Positions 61,173 through 64,000 of a DNA stretch of 64,000 nt are shown piece by piece. Origin of the DNA: Nocardioides sp. 503 (lineage in GTDB: Bacteria; Actinomycetota; Actinomycetes; Propionibacteriales; Nocardioidaceae); the NCBI RefSeq assembly GCF_004522095.1, contig NZ_SPUI01000002.1, positions 372,001-436,000 on the forward strand, in the 5' to 3' direction. The notes under the pieces were generated by a model that saw nothing but the letters and a program-made list of their open reading frames with translations, ran no database searches and was not told the origin of the DNA. Positions within the stretch are counted from its first letter, which is position 1; each line of letters begins with the position of its first letter. The position numbers were made by a program, and so were the translations under genes.

Positions 61173-63182
61173 TCACCGGTCGTAGGGGACGGTGTCGGCG
61201 ACGTCGAAGAGCGTGGTCCGTCCTCGGAGGTCGGCCCACTGCTCGTCCGCGACGAGTCCGTCGGTGCCGCCGCGGGCGACGTGGAGCGGTGCGAGCCCCC
61301 CGGAGTCGTGGAGCAGGACCACGAGGTCGTCCGTGCCGTCGCCGTCCACGTCGCTGACGCCCATCGACTGGACCATCTCGAGCTCAGGGTTGTCCGGAGC
61401 CGGTGCGGGACGAGCCTGCGGGTCGAGCCGGGACCCGTCGACGTCGACGACGAGGATGGCTCGGTCGTACCACTGCGGCACGAGCACGACCTCGTCGGCG
61501 CCGTCGCCGTCGAAGTCGCCGGCCCGGGGGTGGGTGCCACCACCGTCGGAGTAGCGCTGGGGACGGCCCGGGGCGGTGAAGCCGCTGCCGGTGGAGAGCG
61601 CCAGCCGCAGCCGGGAGTCGCGCCGCGTGGCCTCGGCCAGGGGCGGCCCGGTGGTCTGGAACACGAGGTCGTCGCGTCCGTCGCCGTCGAAGTCACCGGC
61701 GACGACGGCCTGGTCGTCGTCCCAGTCCGAGGCGGTGAGCCACTGCTCGGGGTCGGCGACGTAGCCGTCGCGGAACCCCAGGAACGTGATCGACAGCTCG
61801 CCGTCGCTCCCGCCGACGGAGGCGAGGTCGTCACGTCCGTCGCCGTCGAAGTCGCCCACAACGGGCTGGCCCAGGAGGGGCAGCGTCTCGGTGCGGCTCC
61901 CGTCGGCCCACACCACCGAGGTGTGCTCGCGGTCGTCGGACAGGGCGAGGCCCACGACCTCGTCGGTGCCGTCGCCGTCGAAGTCGCCGGTGAGGATCGT
62001 GCTGAGCTCGTCGATCTCGGGCGATCGTCCCAGCGGCTCCGGGTCGTCGAAGGACGTGCCGGTGGAGCGAAGGATCTCGAGGCTGCGTACGGCGGGCTCG
62101 GGCTCGTAGACGTTCATGGTCACGGCGACGTCGCCGAGCCCGTCCCCGTCGAGGTCGCCGCGCACCGGCCCGTCGCCGGCGCCGAGCGCGCCCGAGGGCC
62201 CCTCAGGAGACGCCCGCGGGGTCGACGGGTCCTCGTCGCGGCCCACGACGACGGCGGTGGTCGCGCCGACGACGAGGAGCAGCGCGAGGCCGCCGACCGC
62301 CGTCAGCCTCCGGCGGCGCCGGGTCGCGTGTCGGTGGTCCGCGACGACCGTCGGCCGCCCCTCCAGCTCCTCCAGGGCGAGGAGCTCGGCGCGCAGCGTG
62401 GCCGCGTCCGGGCGCTTGGCCGGGTCCTTGGCCAGTGTCCTGGCCAGGACGCGGTTGAGACCGCGAGCGAGCGCGGAGTCGGTCGCGAGCCGCGGCACCG
62501 GTCCCCGCTCGTGGGCCAGCGCGATCTCGATGTCCGACCCGGTGTAGGGCGGCGCCCCGCTCAGCGCGGCCCAGAGCACGCAGCCCAGCGCGTAGACGTC
62601 GCTGGCGGGGCTGGCCGGTGCGCCGCGACCGCGTTCGGGCGCGAGGTAGCCCCAGGTGCCGGCGACGCCACCGGCCTGGGTGAGCGCGGTGGCGTCCCCG
62701 GCGTCGGTCTGGGCGATCCCGAAGTCACACAGGTAGGCGTGCAGGTCGGCGGCGTCGGGGTCGCGCAGCAGCACGTTGGACGGCTTGACGTCGCGGTGGA
62801 CCACACCCACGGCGTGCGCCGCGGCGAGTGCCTGCGCGACCTGGGCGCAGACGCGCAGCGCCAGGCGTGGCGGCAGGGGTCCTCGGGCGCTCAGCAGGAC
62901 GCCGAGGTCGCCGCCGGCGACGAGCTGGGTGATCAGGTAGGGGAGTCCGTCGGCCTCGCCGTGGTCGTAGATGGAGACCACGTGTGGCGAGTCGAGCCGC
63001 GCCAGCACCTCGGCCTCGCGGCGGAACCTGGCCCGGAACTCGGGGGAGGCCGCCAGGGCTCCCGACATCACCTTCATGGCCACGGTCCGACCGAGGGTCG
63101 TGTCGGTCGCGGCGTAGACCACTCCCATCGCGCCCGATCCCAGGACCGCGTCGATCCGGTAGCGGCCGACCGACTGACTCAC
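61173..63182 (-). CDS. Ser/Thr protein kinase with extracellular FG-GAP repeats
   Basis: A 669-residue PknB-type kinase. The catalytic domain (about 7-270) has GSGAMGVVYAA, AMKVM, HRDVKPSNVLL, CDFGIAQ and APERG. A basic patch (RRRRR) and one membrane helix (about 292-313) lead to an outer region with six Asp-rich calcium-type loops (GDLDGDG, four GDFDGDG, SDVDGDG), as in FG-GAP/VCBS beta-propellers of integrin type. The outside domain probably senses a ligand or surface. ATG 63182 is the natural start. Target proteins unknown. Confidence 0.9.
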   Translation of the reverse strand: MSQSVGRYRIDAVLGSGAMGVVYAATDTTLGRTVAMKVMSGALAASPEFRARFRREAEVLARLDSPHVVSIYDHGEADGLPYLITQLVAGGDLGVLLSARGPLPPRLALRVCAQVAQALAAAHAVGVVHRDVKPSNVLLRDPDAADLHAYLCDFGIAQTDAGDATALTQAGGVAGTWGYLAPERGRGAPASPASDVYALGCVLWAALSGAPPYTGSDIEIALAHERGPVPRLATDSALARGLNRVLARTLAKDPAKRPDAATLRAELLALEELEGRPTVVADHRHATRRRRRLTAVGGLALLLVVGATTAVVVGRDEDPSTPRASPEGPSGALGAGDGPVRGDLDGDGLGDVAVTMNVYEPEPAVRSLEILRSTGTSFDDPEPLGRSPEIDELSTILTGDFDGDGTDEVVGLALSDDREHTSVVWADGSRTETLPLLGQPVVGDFDGDGRDDLASVGGSDGELSITFLGFRDGYVADPEQWLTASDWDDDQAVVAGDFDGDGRDDLVFQTTGPPLAEATRRDSRLRLALSTGSGFTAPGRPQRYSDGGGTHPRAGDFDGDGADEVVLVPQWYDRAILVVDVDGSRLDPQARPAPAPDNPELEMVQSMGVSDVDGDGTDDLVVLLHDSGGLAPLHVARGGTDGLVADEQWADLRGRTTLFDVADTVPYDR

Positions 63183-63288
63183 CGACGTCTTCCTCCCTGC
63201 GCCACCGAGACCGCGAGGCGACGCGGCGATCGGTCACCGCAGCCTAGGAGGTGGCGTCGGCGGGGCGGACCAGCGGTCCGCCCCGCGT

Positions 63289-64000
63289 CTAGACGTGGAC
63301 CGATGGCGGGGTCCAGTCGTTGCGGTTGGAGACGACGTCGGCGGCGTAGGCCTGCAGCCCCTGGTGGGCGAACGTGCTGCCGTCGCCGGGTGGTTCGGTG
63401 CGGAGACCGTCCAGGGCCTTGCCCATCTCCTCGGTGATCCGCTTGAGGTCGTTGAGGAAGCCCTGATGGATGGCGGAGGCGGTGGCGGCGCTGAGCACCT
63501 CCATCTCGATGGACTCGGCGGGGATGATGTAGGTCACGAGGCCCGTGACCAGGCTGATGTTGCCGGCGATGGCGGTCGCCGGCGGGATCAGCGCGATGAG
63601 TCCGCTGACGGTGCTGACGTGACCGAGGATCTCCTCCACACCGCTGTTGTCGGTCATGGCGCCGGTCGGCCAGGCGCCGCTGCTGTTCTTCCACGCCTGC
63701 CACTGCTCCAAGGCCTCGCGGACCCGGTCGCGGGCCTTCTCGGTCACTCGCAGCATGTTGGTCTGGTAGTCCGAGAGCACCGCGGCGACCTGGGCGCTGG
63801 ACGAGGCCAGTCGGGCGGCGGCGTGGAGGTAGAGACCGCACTTGTCGTTGACGTCGGTCCAGAACGCGTAGAAGCTCTCCGAGCTCCGCGAGGTGGCCGG
63901 CCAGTGCTGGTGCAGGTCCGCCAGCCACTGCGCTGCGTCGCCGTCCTGCGGCGAGACCCAGCCGGCCTCGACCTGCAGCTGGTCGGAGAGCCAACGGGTC
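63289..64000 (-). CDS. Partial helical protein, WXG100-like (5' end outside)
   Basis: The frame is open from the window edge to 63289 (237 codons). Helices rich in Trp, Ala and Leu (WLADLHQHWPATSRSSESFY ... FWTDVNDKCGLYLHAAARLA) and a hydrophobic middle (GLIALIPPATAIAGNISLVT) recall WXG100-superfamily or toxin-leader proteins exported by type VII secretion, but I cannot name the family. A GTG at 63780 is internal. It is next to the kinase gene on the same strand, with a gap of about 105 bp. Confidence 0.6.
   Translation of the reverse strand, partial: TRWLSDQLQVEAGWVSPQDGDAAQWLADLHQHWPATSRSSESFYAFWTDVNDKCGLYLHAAARLASSSAQVAAVLSDYQTNMLRVTEKARDRVREALEQWQAWKNSSGAWPTGAMTDNSGVEEILGHVSTVSGLIALIPPATAIAGNISLVTGLVTYIIPAESIEMEVLSAATASAIHQGFLNDLKRITEEMGKALDGLRTEPPGDGSTFAHQGLQAYAADVVSNRNDWTPPSVHV

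Overview
The window is a high-GC actinobacterial chromosome segment, most like Nocardioides or a close relative in the Nocardioidaceae. The evidence is GTG-rich starts, many GTGA/ATGA gene overlaps, a histone-like HU with an AAPAKK tail, F420 biosynthesis (cofC), an IdeR/DmdR-type iron box and BioQ-type biotin control. The core gene order leuC-leuD, hup, cofC, plsC, gpsA, ddl, thiL, rpmB, recG, rsmD, coaD, rpmF, rnc, mutM, smc, ftsY, amt-glnB-glnD, ffh is also typical of the group.

Layout. 0-9 kb is mixed: a MazG-like pyrophosphatase, a broken RTX-repeat gene, a TetR/DUF1772 pair with its operator, a two-component system whose kinase is fused in frame to a DUF4173 membrane domain, and the biotin ECF transporter bioY-bioM-bioN with a divergent TetR regulator (bioQ) and paired operators. 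9-14.4 kb is a four-gene hydroxamate siderophore operon of desferrioxamine type (decarboxylase, N-hydroxylase, acyltransferase, IucA/IucC-type synthetase) behind an iron box.

14.4-21.2 kb is the accessory part. A retron-like reverse transcriptase has a strongly folded non-coding leader. About 640 bp beyond it lies a 4.2-kb insertion flanked by two copies of the 3' end of a glycosylase-like gene. The insert holds a winged-helix protein, a ribbon-helix-helix pseudogene, a winged-helix plus deoxyribosyltransferase/TIR-like protein and a frameshifted SinR/Cas2-like gene. This looks like a decayed integrative element with possible defence content.

21-33 kb: FAH-family hydrolase, gltX, a CPBP membrane protease, tRNA-Gln and tRNA-Glu, a diiron desaturase-like protein, an LCP-family protein, an Ada-AlkA fusion with ogt, and an IclR regulator divergent from leuCD. 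33-64 kb is mostly conserved housekeeping: chromosome architecture (hup, smc), DNA repair (recG, mutM), ribosome and translation (rpmB, rsmD, rpmF, rnc), SRP targeting (ftsY, ffh), CoA, thiamine, phospholipid and cell-wall synthesis, and nitrogen sensing (amt, two tandem PII genes, glnD). It ends with a Ser/Thr kinase carrying FG-GAP repeats and the 3' part of an unrecognised helical gene.

Across the window, a REP-like imperfect palindrome (GGTTTCGAGACG ... CTCCTCGACC) recurs at least six times, three of them in frame inside coding regions. TAnnnT -10 boxes set 6-10 nt before a start codon recur too, which points to leaderless transcription of several genes.
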